From Myxococcales bacterium (lineage in GTDB: Bacteria > Myxococcota_A > Polyangia > Polyangiales > Ga0077539): a stretch of DNA of 60,346 nucleotides. Below, in pieces: positions 1-8,043 of this stretch (position 1 is its first letter; each line of letters starts with the position of its first letter). Below the pieces are notes generated by a model. It did no database searches. It saw nothing but the letters and a program-made list of their open reading frames with translations, and was not told the origin of the DNA. The translations under genes and the position numbers were made by a program. The stretch is from contig JAAFIF010000061.1 of the NCBI GenBank assembly GCA_013298625.1, forward strand, positions 1-60,346, in the 5' to 3' direction.

Positions 1-1
1 C

Positions 2-124
2 GTCGAAGCCGCGCGCGCGTTGCTCGACGAAGACGCGACGCTCGCACGATGGCCCGCGCTCGAGCGCGCCGCAGCGCGCATGCTCGCGCGCGGACAGACC
101 CCCACGGGAGAAGACGCAGGGTGA
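2..124 (+). CDS. C-terminal tail of an upstream gene (possibly RecG helicase)
   Basis: An open frame enters from the left edge and ends at TGA 122-124, giving the last 40 residues of a protein whose start lies outside the window. The stop overlaps the GTG start of the next gene in a GTGA overlap, which supports both frames. The tail has an Ala-rich helix of the type 'AARALLDED..LARWPALERA'. It resembles the end of RecG-type ATP-dependent DNA helicases, where an 'AR..A..LL..DP.L..HP.L' segment closes the protein. Forty residues are too few for a firm assignment. The reading frame is likely real; the RecG name is a guess. Confidence 0.5.
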   Translation, partial: VEAARALLDEDATLARWPALERAAARMLARGQTPTGEDAG

Positions 125-3042
125 GCAGCGAGGCGCCCTCGCGACGGACCGCCACGCACGGCGCGCGCGCAGCGACCGCCGCCGCCGTCGCGCTCGGGCT
201 CGCGGACGCCGCGCTCGCGTTGCGAAAGAGCCCAGGCCCGCCGGTCGAGTCCGCGCTGTTCGTCGCCGGCGTCGTGGCCGTCGTTGCGCTGGCGCTCGCG
301 CCCGCAGCAGCGCTCGGCTCGCTCGCGATTCGCGCAGTGATTTCGCAGTCCAAACGCGCTCGAACCGCCGCAGGATCCCTCGTGGGCATGGCGGCCGGCG
401 TCGCGCTGGGGTTCGCTGCGTTCTCGGGTTCGGCCATGCTTCGCTCGTCGGCGCGGCCGTGGCTGATCGCGACGACCGCCCTGGCGTGCGCGATGCTGGG
501 CGCGGCGCTGTTTCGTGCGCTCGATCACGTATCTGCGGTGATCGAGCGCCGACGTACGCTGGTCGCGACGCTGCTCGCGCTCGTCGCGGCGCTGCTCGCC
601 TACGGTCACGCGACGCTGCTCGTGCGGCTCTATCCCGCGCTGCACGCGATGGCTGCGCTCTTCGCCGCCGCGATGGCAGCGAGCAGCGCCGCGATCGCGA
701 TGAAGCCTTCGAGTAAAGCTCGATCGAAGGCGCGCACAGCGGCGATCGTCGCGCTCGTTTTGTTCGCGTCGTTGGCGAGCGCCGACCTGCTGCGATCGCA
801 GCGGGCGCGGGCGAGGGCGAGGCAGAACACCGCGTTCGCGACGTACGTCGTGCGGGGGGCGGCGCGGCTCATTCCGCAGCGAAACGTGCGGGCGGTCGTG
901 GACGACGATCGGATCGTCGAGGGGCCGAGCTTGGACCTCGAAGGGCTCGACATCGTGATCGTGACCGTGGACGCGCTTCGATGGGACCACCTCGGCGCCT
1001 ACGGTCATCGCGGCGGACTGACGCCAGCGATCGACGCGATCGCGCGAGACGGCGTGGTGATCGAACGGGCGTACTGCACGACGCCGCACACTTCGTATTC
1101 GCTCGCGTCGCTGATGACAGGAAAGTTCTTTCGCGGCGTGAGCGCGCTCGGTGCGCCCTCGAGGCCACACCAGACGATCGCGGGGCTGCTCGCGACGAAG
1201 GGCTACGCGAGCGCGGCCTACTTTCCTCCGGCGGTGTTCTCGGTCGACGGCGATCGGCTCGGCGATCTGCGGACGCGAGGCTTCGATTTCGAGCGCCGCG
1301 TCGAGGACTATGCGAGCGCCGAGCAGCGCGTGCGAACGGCGATTTCGTGGCTCGAATCACAGCCTCGATCGCGACGCACGCTGTTGTGGGTGCACCTGTT
1401 CGAGCCCCACGAGTCGTACGAAGCGCACCCCGGCGCGCGCGTCGCCGGCGGCGCGTCGGTCGCCAGTCGCTACGACAGCGAGGTCGCCGCGGTGGACGAC
1501 GCCGTGCGCGCGCTCCGCGAAGCGTACGCGCGAGTCGGCCGTCGCGCGGCGTGGGTCATCACGGCGGACCACGGCGAAGAGTTCGGCGAGCACGGCGGCC
1601 GCTTTCACGGAACGACGGTCTACGAAGAGCAAGCCCGCGTTCCGTTCATCATCGCGGTTCCTGGGCTTTCTCCGCGTCGCGTGCGGGGTCCGGCGTCGCA
1701 CGTCGACCTGCTGCCGACCCTTCTCGCGGGCCTCGCGATCGACCGTCCTCCCAGGCTGCGCGGACGCGACCTCGGCCCGCTCGCCAACGGCGCGCCGTGG
1801 CAGCGCAACGTCTTCGCGAGCGTCGGCGCCGAGCGCCTCGTCACCGACGGAACGCACAAGCTCGTCTGCGACGTCAGCGAAGGCTCGTGCGAGCTGTTCG
1901 ACCTCGACGTGGATCCCCGCGAGCGCAACAACCTCGCCGACGCACGGCCAGACCTGTTCGCGCGGCTCCGTCCGCTCGTCGCAGGGTGGGACGCATCGCA
2001 CGCGCGCTTCGAGCACGAGGGCGCCGCGAGCAGCGAGCCGTCCCGAGACGCGCTGCCGCCGTCGGTCGAGCGCGCGATTCAAGGCGATCGTTCGGCTGCT
2101 GTGTACGCCGCGCAGAGCATCGCGACGCTCGACGCGCGCCGGGCCATCCACGCGGTGCGCGCGCTCGCCGCGCTCGGAGAAAGAGACCCGCGCGTGCGCG
2201 CCGCGCTGGCCGCGGCGACGACGCGAAACGCCAGCGATTTGTCGCTCGAAGCAGGGGTGGCCCTCGCGCGCCTCGGCGACCCGAGGGGCGTCGCCGCGAG
2301 CCGAGACGCCCTCGCGTCCAGCGACGTTTCGCTTCGTCGCAGCGCGGCGCTCGGGCTCGCGACGCTCGGGCATCGGGACGGCGCGGATGTGCTCGCGCAG
2401 TGGCTAAGCGATCACGCCGCAGCCGACGCGGACCGAGACGCTGCGCTCGCCGCGCTGCGAAGCGTGCGAGACGCGCGCGCGTTCGACGCGTACGTGCGGC
2501 TGCTCGAAGACCCGCGGCTCGCGCCCGAAGCCGCCGCCGCGCTCGCGGACCTCGCCGACCCGCGCGCGATCGAGCCGCTCACGACGCTGGCGCGCTCGAC
2601 CCGCTATGCGCTCACGCGCAACGCCGCGATCCTCGGACTGGCGACGCTGCGAGCGCCCATCGCGCCGACGCTGTTTCGCGAGGCGCTCACCACGGACCCG
2701 CCGCTCAGCGACCCGCTCTCGATCGCGCGCGCGCTGGTCGCGCTCGAAGGCGTGCGCGCGTCGCTGGCGGAGTCCAGCGCAGACGCGAGGGGGCGCACGC
2801 GCGTCGCGCTGTCGGGCCCCGCGACGCCGGGATCGACGACGCTCTGGCTGTCGCTGCGCGCGAGCGCTCCGTGCGCGCCCCGCGTGGCGGGCGTCGAGGT
2901 GGCGGTCGGCGCTGAGCCTGCACTGCTGCGCGTGAGCGCCCGAAGCGTCGGTCGAGCGCTCACGATCGAGCGCTGCGCAGGGCTCACCGTGCTCGGAGCG
3001 CTGGCGACGCCATCACCGACCAGCGTTCGGGGTGGTCCGTGA
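121..3042 (+). CDS. Membrane alkaline-phosphatase/sulfatase-superfamily protein with HEAT repeats
   Basis: A 973-residue protein in three parts. About six or seven hydrophobic helices occupy residues 15-225. An alkaline-phosphatase-superfamily catalytic domain follows at about 275-640, and Ala-rich HEAT-like repeats at about 655-870. Metal-site signatures are visible: VTVDALRWD (Asp284), ITADHGEE (Asp483, His484) and FHGTT (His496). The nucleophile position, ten residues before the Gly of the LMTG segment, is Thr324. The C-x-P-x-R sulfatase signature is absent, so a phospho- or phosphoglycerol-transferase or phosphodiesterase is at least as likely as a sulfatase. I chose GTG at 121 because it overlaps the upstream stop in GTGA and has a GGAGAAG-like site before it. 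An in-frame ATG at 49 would overlap the upstream gene by 76 bases. The 3' end overlaps the convergent phosphodiesterase gene by 59 bases. Substrate unknown. Confidence 0.85.
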   Translation: MSSEAPSRRTATHGARAATAAAVALGLADAALALRKSPGPPVESALFVAGVVAVVALALAPAAALGSLAIRAVISQSKRARTAAGSLVGMAAGVALGFAAFSGSAMLRSSARPWLIATTALACAMLGAALFRALDHVSAVIERRRTLVATLLALVAALLAYGHATLLVRLYPALHAMAALFAAAMAASSAAIAMKPSSKARSKARTAAIVALVLFASLASADLLRSQRARARARQNTAFATYVVRGAARLIPQRNVRAVVDDDRIVEGPSLDLEGLDIVIVTVDALRWDHLGAYGHRGGLTPAIDAIARDGVVIERAYCTTPHTSYSLASLMTGKFFRGVSALGAPSRPHQTIAGLLATKGYASAAYFPPAVFSVDGDRLGDLRTRGFDFERRVEDYASAEQRVRTAISWLESQPRSRRTLLWVHLFEPHESYEAHPGARVAGGASVASRYDSEVAAVDDAVRALREAYARVGRRAAWVITADHGEEFGEHGGRFHGTTVYEEQARVPFIIAVPGLSPRRVRGPASHVDLLPTLLAGLAIDRPPRLRGRDLGPLANGAPWQRNVFASVGAERLVTDGTHKLVCDVSEGSCELFDLDVDPRERNNLADARPDLFARLRPLVAGWDASHARFEHEGAASSEPSRDALPPSVERAIQGDRSAAVYAAQSIATLDARRAIHAVRALAALGERDPRVRAALAAATTRNASDLSLEAGVALARLGDPRGVAASRDALASSDVSLRRSAALGLATLGHRDGADVLAQWLSDHAAADADRDAALAALRSVRDARAFDAYVRLLEDPRLAPEAAAALADLADPRAIEPLTTLARSTRYALTRNAAILGLATLRAPIAPTLFREALTTDPPLSDPLSIARALVALEGVRASLAESSADARGRTRVALSGPATPGSTTLWLSLRASAPCAPRVAGVEVAVGAEPALLRVSARSVGRALTIERCAGLTVLGALATPSPTSVRGGP

Positions 3043-3790
3043 TGATCGCTTCGCAGCCCATCGCGACGAGCCTTCGCGCCACGGCGGGGTCGTTGACGGT
3101 CCAGACGTGAACCGCGATTTCGAGGGATTTTGCACGCGCAACGAAGGCCTCGGTCACCACTTCGAAGTCGTTGAACACGTCGGGGACTTGCAGCGCGCAC
3201 GCCGGCGGAGGCTCGTAGTTGTCCTCGTGCAGGCCCGAGATGAAGCCGAACACCTCGGCGGAGCTGAAGCTCGTCGGCGCCCACGCTGCCTCGCGCCGCA
3301 GCGCGGCCATGACTGCGCCGTCTTCTGCGGCGAGCACGACGCGGCCGCGGGCGCCGCAGCGATCGAGGGCCGAGGCGAACACGCGCGCGGCGTCGGGCTC
3401 GTCGCTCTTGAGCTCGATGTTGAACCGCTGCGACGGGAGGGCCTCGAGGGCTTCTTCGAGCGTCGGCACGCAGAGCCCGCTGCCGCGAAACGGCGCGCTG
3501 CCGTCACGATCGGTCCAACGCGCGCCAGCGTCGAGCGACTGCAGCTCGGCGAGGGTCATCTGCGCGATCGCTCCCTGCCCATCGGTGGTGCGATCCACCG
3601 TGGGGTCGTGGCAGAGCACCACGCGGCCGTCGCGCGTCACGTGCGCGTCGGTCTCGACGACATCGACGCCGAACCGCGCCGCCAGCAAGAACCCTTGCAG
3701 CGTGTTCTCAGGAAAGATCCCGGCAGCCCCGCGGTGTCCGAAGCAGCCTTCGAACCCGTCGGGCGCCCTGTTGAACGATCGACTCGCCAT
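2984..3790 (-). CDS. Glycerophosphodiester phosphodiesterase family protein
   Basis: A 268-residue protein of the GDPD TIM-barrel family, which hydrolyses glycerophosphodiesters to glycerol-3-phosphate and an alcohol. Catalytic signatures are intact: GHRG (His19, Arg20), PENT (Glu28, Asn29), VETDAH (Glu46, Asp48) and LCHDPT (His61). A late HVWTVNDP segment and a final 'AIITDHPE' are typical of the family. No signal peptide is seen, so a cytoplasmic enzyme is likely. I chose the ATG at 3790 because it starts 18 residues before the GHRG motif. An in-frame ATG at 3862 would add a tail and swallow most of the divergent promoter region, including a palindrome at 3813-3826. The gene is divergent from the deoxyhypusine-synthase-like gene and convergent with the phosphatase-superfamily gene, overlapping its 3' end. 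Confidence 0.92.
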   Translation of the reverse strand: MASRSFNRAPDGFEGCFGHRGAAGIFPENTLQGFLLAARFGVDVVETDAHVTRDGRVVLCHDPTVDRTTDGQGAIAQMTLAELQSLDAGARWTDRDGSAPFRGSGLCVPTLEEALEALPSQRFNIELKSDEPDAARVFASALDRCGARGRVVLAAEDGAVMAALRREAAWAPTSFSSAEVFGFISGLHEDNYEPPPACALQVPDVFNDFEVVTEAFVARAKSLEIAVHVWTVNDPAVARRLVAMGCEAIITDHPERWSVMASPALRAR

Positions 3791-3812
3791 CGCGGCGACA
3801 ACGCTACTACGC

Positions 3813-3826
3813 CCGGTGTTCACCGG
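3813..3826. promoter_or_regulatory. Palindrome between divergent genes (candidate operator)
   Basis: CCGGTG-TT-CACCGG has perfect 6-base arms and a 2-base centre. It lies in the 80-base divergent gap between the phosphodiesterase gene (start 3790) and the deoxyhypusine-synthase-like gene (start 3871), where a shared operator would sit. It is short, and GC-rich palindromes arise by chance in this genome, so regulation is inferred only. Confidence 0.3.
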
Positions 3827-3870
3827 TCTTTCGACAGATTCACCGCAGTTCTGGTAGATCACGGCGCGCG

Positions 3871-5085
3871 ATGACCGATCACAGTGACAAGAGCGAAGAG
3901 GGCGCCGTGGACGAGGGCTCGACCGAAGAGATGCGTCGAGACTTCGACCACGCGCGAGACGTCGAACCCGTAGGAATCACCGGCCGCGAGACGCCCGAAG
4001 AGATCTTTCGTGATCGGTTTCCGGCCTTCGTGGGCCGGCAAGAGCGCACGGCGTTCGACCTGATGGCGCGCGCGGTCGACCAGGACTACGCGACGTTTCT
4101 CACGTTCTCCGGCGCGATGACGCCCGCGGGTCTGCACCAGAGCTGCCTGATCCCGCTGATCGAGCGCGGCCTCGTGGACTGCATCACGACGACGGGCGCC
4201 AACCTCTATCACGACGCGCACCGCATCATCGGCCACCGCATCCGCGAGATCGACCCCAACGCGGGCGACCTCGCGTTGCGACTCGCGCGGATCATCCGAA
4301 TCTATGACCTCGGCTTCTGGGAAGAGACGCTCCTCGAGACCGACAAGCTCTTCAGCGCGATCCTTCTGCAGCCAGAATTTCAGAAGAAGATGACCACGCC
4401 CGAGCTGCACTACCTGCTCGGGATGTACATCGCGAAGATCGAGGACGCCCTGGGCGTGAAGCGTCCGTCGCTGCTCGCCACGGCGTACAAGCGCGCGGTG
4501 CCGATCTTCGTCGGCGCCGTGCAAGACGGCTCGATCTTCTTGAACATCGTGAAGCTCAAGCGGCTCTTCCCCGAGACGTTCAAGCTCGAGATCGACGTCA
4601 ACGACGACGTCTACGAGATGAGCGCCGTGCAGAACTACTGCTTGCACGGTCTCGAGAAGAAGATGGCGATCTTCATCCTCGGCGGCGGCGTCCCGAAGAA
4701 CTACACGCTGCAGGGCGAGCCGCTGCTCTCGCAGATCCTCGAGGTCGAGACGGACGGCTTCGACATCGACGTGCAGTTCTGCGTCGACCCAGTGGACAAC
4801 GGCGCGCTCTCGTCGTGCCCGGCGTCCGAAGGCCACACCTGGGGCAAGGTCTCGCCCGAGGGCGTGGCGCGCTCGGTGTATTGCCACGCTGACGTGACCG
4901 CGGTGTTTCCCTGGGTCACGTACGCGTTGCTCTCGAAGCAGGACCGCGCCCGGCCGCATCGACGGCTGTACGACCACCGCGCGAAGGCGGTCGCATTGCT
5001 CGACGAAGCGGTGCTCAAGAACCGCGAGTCGCTGTTGCAGACGATCTCGTCCGACGCGCTCGATCAAGCGGTCAAGAAGAGCTGA
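3871..5085 (+). CDS. Deoxyhypusine-synthase-like protein
   Basis: A 404-residue member of the deoxyhypusine synthase family. The eukaryotic enzyme uses NAD and spermidine to transfer a 4-aminobutyl group to a lysine of eIF5A. Family signatures include 'TTTGANLYHDAH' (about 106-117), 'FILGGGVPKN' (268-277) and 'TDGFDIDVQF'. The active-site region 'EGHTWGKVSP' carries Lys326, which aligns with the covalent-intermediate lysine of the eukaryotic enzyme. Bacteria have EF-P rather than eIF5A, so the natural acceptor is not obvious. Known alternatives in the wider family include homospermidine synthase activity. The first about 40 residues are charged and look like a tail. The gene is monocistronic, divergent from the phosphodiesterase gene and nearly abutting the convergent small membrane protein gene. 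Confidence 0.9.
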   Translation: MTDHSDKSEEGAVDEGSTEEMRRDFDHARDVEPVGITGRETPEEIFRDRFPAFVGRQERTAFDLMARAVDQDYATFLTFSGAMTPAGLHQSCLIPLIERGLVDCITTTGANLYHDAHRIIGHRIREIDPNAGDLALRLARIIRIYDLGFWEETLLETDKLFSAILLQPEFQKKMTTPELHYLLGMYIAKIEDALGVKRPSLLATAYKRAVPIFVGAVQDGSIFLNIVKLKRLFPETFKLEIDVNDDVYEMSAVQNYCLHGLEKKMAIFILGGGVPKNYTLQGEPLLSQILEVETDGFDIDVQFCVDPVDNGALSSCPASEGHTWGKVSPEGVARSVYCHADVTAVFPWVTYALLSKQDRARPHRRLYDHRAKAVALLDEAVLKNRESLLQTISSDALDQAVKKS

Positions 5086-5088
5086 CGC

Positions 5089-5748
5089 TCAGTACCAGCT
5101 GGCGTTCTCTTCGACGACGTTGCGCAGGTCGTTCATCACGCTGCGGGCAGAGTCGGCGTCGGCGGCGACGTCGTCGAGGGCGCTCGCCAGCGAGTCGCGC
5201 GCGGCTTCGGGCACGTTGGCCTGCCCATCCGGCACCGCTGCCATGGCGCGCTCGTACGCGCGCAGCGCGGTCTGCATGCGCGAGTACGCGTCCCACGCGC
5301 GACGACGGCCGTTTTCGGCGTAGCCGGGCGGCGTGCCGAGCTCACCAGCGACGGCGAGCGGTGAGGCGAGCAGCTCGGTCAGCGTCGCCCCGCGGCAGTT
5401 GCGCATGGTGGCGGGGAGGGTGCCGCGTCGGATCTCCGGCAAATTGGCGCGGATCTGCGCGGCGGTGTCGCCGCCGAAGCACTGCGTGAGCCGCTTGGCC
5501 ACGCGCTCGTTGTGGCGGCTCGTCGCGCCGTTGAGCCACACGCGGCCCGGGTCGCGCGGCCGATGCCACGACACGAACCCGATCGACGCCGACACGATCG
5601 CGACGAAGACCGACGCGATGATCGTGTTGCGCTTGCGAACGCGCGCGAGCTCTTCGGGAGCGTCCGGCGCGGGCGCCTCGCGCGCGGTCTCTTCGGTTTC
5701 GTTCTCTGAATCGCTGGTGGACTTCTTGTTCTTCGCGCTCTTCGCCAT
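5089..5748 (-). CDS. Hypothetical single-pass membrane protein
   Basis: A 219-residue protein I do not recognise. It begins with a Lys/Ser/Glu-rich segment (residues 1-40), followed by one membrane segment ('NTIIASVFVAIVSASIGFV', about 42-60) and a soluble part with helical, Ala- and Arg-rich stretches. Two cysteines lie in the middle ('LTQCFGG', 'MRNCRGA'). The likely topology is a short cytoplasmic N-terminus and a periplasmic C-terminus. I chose the ATG at 5748 because the protein begins there with a typical basic leader. The much longer in-frame extension upstream runs through the HARE-HTH gene on the other strand and is not credible. It ends 3 bases from the end of the convergent deoxyhypusine-synthase-like gene. 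Confidence 0.75.
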   Translation of the reverse strand: MAKSAKNKKSTSDSENETEETAREAPAPDAPEELARVRKRNTIIASVFVAIVSASIGFVSWHRPRDPGRVWLNGATSRHNERVAKRLTQCFGGDTAAQIRANLPEIRRGTLPATMRNCRGATLTELLASPLAVAGELGTPPGYAENGRRRAWDAYSRMQTALRAYERAMAAVPDGQANVPEAARDSLASALDDVAADADSARSVMNDLRNVVEENASWY

Positions 5749-6078
5749 GGCCGTACTCGCGGTGCGTCCGTGGAGTACCGCACTTTCTGGCGGCGCGACG
5801 GACAATCCCGAGGAACCGCAGAAAGTCGTGAATTGTTCCCGCGGCGCTCGGCGCCTTGCCGCGTGGATAACCGGCCGTGTACGGTTCGCACGCCCAAAGT
5901 CCCTATGGCCCCGCACCGTGCGCGGCCGGTGGGGCGGGCGATCACCAAGCTCGATCCGTGCGCGACCTCGCGCGCTCGCCCCTCCGACCGGTCGCGCCCG
6001 ACGTGTGCGCGACGCCGCTGTGGGCCCGAGCGCGAGCGTCGGCGGAACCCGAGCGCGAAAGGACACCGGTTCGATCCA
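5749..6078. other. Divergent intergenic region, 330 bases, no gene seen
   Basis: This stretch separates the small membrane protein gene (minus) from the HARE-HTH gene (plus), so it should hold the promoters of both. I see no convincing -35/-10 pair, no RNA gene and no strong inverted repeat. The plus frame is open back to 5770, but that translation is Arg-rich and unlike the conserved domain that starts at 6079. I treat it as noncoding. Confidence 0.55.
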
Positions 6079-7986
6079 ATGACGTTTACCGAAGCAGCCG
6101 AGGTCGTGCTTCGCCAGATCGGCAAGCCCCTCCACTTCAAGAAGATTACCCAGCTGGCGATCGAGCAAAACCTGCTCTCCCACGTGGGAAAAACCCCCGA
6201 AATCACCATGTCCACTCGTCTCACGACGATGATCAAGAAGGACAAGGGAGACGCGCCCATCATCCGCGTGAAGCCCGGCGTGTTCGCGCTGCGCGTGTGG
6301 GGCGAGGCCGCGGTCGAAGCAGCAGCCGACGTCGAAGAGAGCGAAGAGCCTGTGCTGCCCGAGGGCGCCGAAGAAGAGGCCGAGAAAGAAGAGATGCATC
6401 CGCCCAGCGCTGAAGAGCGCGAGCGCGAAGACCTTCTCAACATCGCGCAGACCATCTTCGCTGCAGAGGACGACGACGATCTTCCGGTGCTAGCTGATCC
6501 GCCTCCGAAGCCCGCGCCTGCGCCGGCCGCTGGTGCCGCTGCGGCCGACGCCGCCGCAGGTGAGGGTGGTCGTCGTCGCCGGCGTCGGCGTCGTCGGCGC
6601 GGCGGCGACCGCGCAGAGCTCGCCCCGGACGGAACGCCCATCGCCTCCGAAGGCGACGAGCTCGAGGGTGACGACGAAGAGTCCGACGGAGAGCCAGAGC
6701 TCCGGGCCGATGCAGGCGAAGGCGACGAGCCGCGCGAAGAAGGCTCGGCCCCCGAAGGCGCAGAGGGCGCCGAAGCAGCTCCGCGCGCCGAGGGCGCAGA
6801 GGCGCCAGCCGAAGGCGCAGAGCCGCGCGAAGTGCGTCCGTACCGTTCCGAGCGCGGCGAGCGCGGTGACCGAGCCGAGCGCCCCGAACGCGGGCGCGGA
6901 CGTGATCGCGGTGATCGCGGCGCGAGCGCAGACCGCGCAAACGCCGAGCGTCCCGCGGCTGATCGCGCGGACCGTGGCGCGAGCGCAGAGCGTGGCGATC
7001 GCACAGAGCGCGGTGATCGCGCAGAGCGCGGTGATCGCGCAGAGCGCGGTGATCGCGCAGAGCGCGGTGATCGCGCAGAGCGTGGTGACCGTGAGCGTGG
7101 TGACCGTGAGCGCGGTGACCGTGAGCGCGGTGATCGTGATCGTGACCGCAGTGATCGCGGCGACCGCGCGGATCGTGATCGCGCGCCGACCGAAGACACC
7201 ACGGTCGAGGCCGGACGCGACGCAGCTGATCTGGTCGTCTCGCTGCTGCAGCGACGGGACGACCGCAACGCGGTTCCGTTTCGCACGCTCGTCGACGACG
7301 CGATTCGCGGCAATCGACTCTCGGGCGACGCCAACGTGCTCGCCGCCTCGCTCGCCGCCTCGGCGCGCGCCGACACCGCCCGCCGCGAAGCACGCGGAGA
7401 GCGCGCTCGCCTGCGCGTGCAGGGGTCGCGCGTCTCGCTCGTCGAGTGGTCGCTCGGCGGCGAGGTCGCTCGTGCTGAAGACGAGGCCCTCGTCGCGCTC
7501 GAGCGCCTGCGCGACGCAGCGCGACGCCAGCTCGTCCGCAAGCTCAACGAGCTGCCGCAGTCGGCGTTCATCGAGATGATCGCCGTCACGCTCGAGCGCG
7601 TGGGATTGACCAACCTCCGCTCGATTCGTCGCGCTGGAGCGAGTCAGGGAGAGCTCTTCGTCACCGGAACCGCGCGCGTCGCGGGCGAAGAGATCCCCGC
7701 TGCGGTGCTGCTCAAGCGCGGAGGCGAAGTGGGACGCGAGCGAGTGATCGAGCTGCGAGGCTCGATGCACCATTTCAACCACGCCCGCGCCGCGTGGATC
7801 GTCACGACGGGCTCGGTGCTCTCGGGCGCGCGCGAAGAGGCCAATTCACCGGAAGCAGCGCCGGTCACGTTGGTCGACGGCCAGCTGCTCTCGCGCTGGA
7901 TGGACGATCACGGAGTGGGCGTGCGTCACGCGCGGATCGCTGTTCCGTACGTCGATCTCGACCTGTTCGACGCGCTCAGGGGATGA
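6079..7986 (+). CDS. HARE-HTH protein with basic/RGD-repeat linker and Mrr-like C-terminal domain
   Basis: A 635-residue protein with clear zones. Residues 1-75 ('MTFTEAAEVVLRQIGKPLHF...') match the HARE-HTH winged-helix module also found in RNA polymerase delta subunit, ASXL proteins and restriction endonucleases. An acidic stretch follows, then ten arginines at about 164-173, another acidic/Ala zone, and an RGD/RGDRAE repeat tract at about 255-370. The last about 150 residues resemble the Mrr-type endonuclease fold: 'LPQSAFIEMIAVTLERVG', a 'GELFVTG' strand, 'AAVLLKRGG' where Mrr has Q-x-K, and 'AWIVTTGSVLSGAREEA'. The usual Asp of the catalytic D-x(n)-(E/Q)-x-K motif is not evident, so nuclease activity is doubtful. 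DNA or chromatin binding is inferred from the modules. I chose ATG 6079 because the HARE domain begins there. Monocistronic. Confidence 0.85.
   Translation: MTFTEAAEVVLRQIGKPLHFKKITQLAIEQNLLSHVGKTPEITMSTRLTTMIKKDKGDAPIIRVKPGVFALRVWGEAAVEAAADVEESEEPVLPEGAEEEAEKEEMHPPSAEEREREDLLNIAQTIFAAEDDDDLPVLADPPPKPAPAPAAGAAAADAAAGEGGRRRRRRRRRRGGDRAELAPDGTPIASEGDELEGDDEESDGEPELRADAGEGDEPREEGSAPEGAEGAEAAPRAEGAEAPAEGAEPREVRPYRSERGERGDRAERPERGRGRDRGDRGASADRANAERPAADRADRGASAERGDRTERGDRAERGDRAERGDRAERGDRAERGDRERGDRERGDRERGDRDRDRSDRGDRADRDRAPTEDTTVEAGRDAADLVVSLLQRRDDRNAVPFRTLVDDAIRGNRLSGDANVLAASLAASARADTARREARGERARLRVQGSRVSLVEWSLGGEVARAEDEALVALERLRDAARRQLVRKLNELPQSAFIEMIAVTLERVGLTNLRSIRRAGASQGELFVTGTARVAGEEIPAAVLLKRGGEVGRERVIELRGSMHHFNHARAAWIVTTGSVLSGAREEANSPEAAPVTLVDGQLLSRWMDDHGVGVRHARIAVPYVDLDLFDALRG
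7001..7135 (+). repeat. Coding tandem repeat, 18-bp and 15-bp units
   Basis: Five 18-base units (gcgcagagcgcggtgatc and close variants) run from 7001 to 7090. Three 15-base units (gtgagcgcggtgacc and variants) follow to 7135. They encode the GDRAER / GDRER tract of the HARE-HTH protein. Units 2 to 4 are identical and the units stay in frame, so the array can grow or shrink without breaking the protein. Confidence 0.9.
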
Positions 7987-8043
7987 GCTGACCGATCGCG
8001 TGAGGGGGGTAGCGCCAGGGCCGCTCGCGATCGCGCGCCGCGC

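Noticed and set aside
7001..7135. Tandem repeats as a possible CRISPR array
   Set aside because: Units are contiguous without unique spacers and are in-frame coding sequence.
5379..7613. Long minus-strand Ser/Arg frame opposite the HARE-HTH gene
   Set aside because: It mirrors the RGD repeat tract and poly-Arg codons and has no independent signature.
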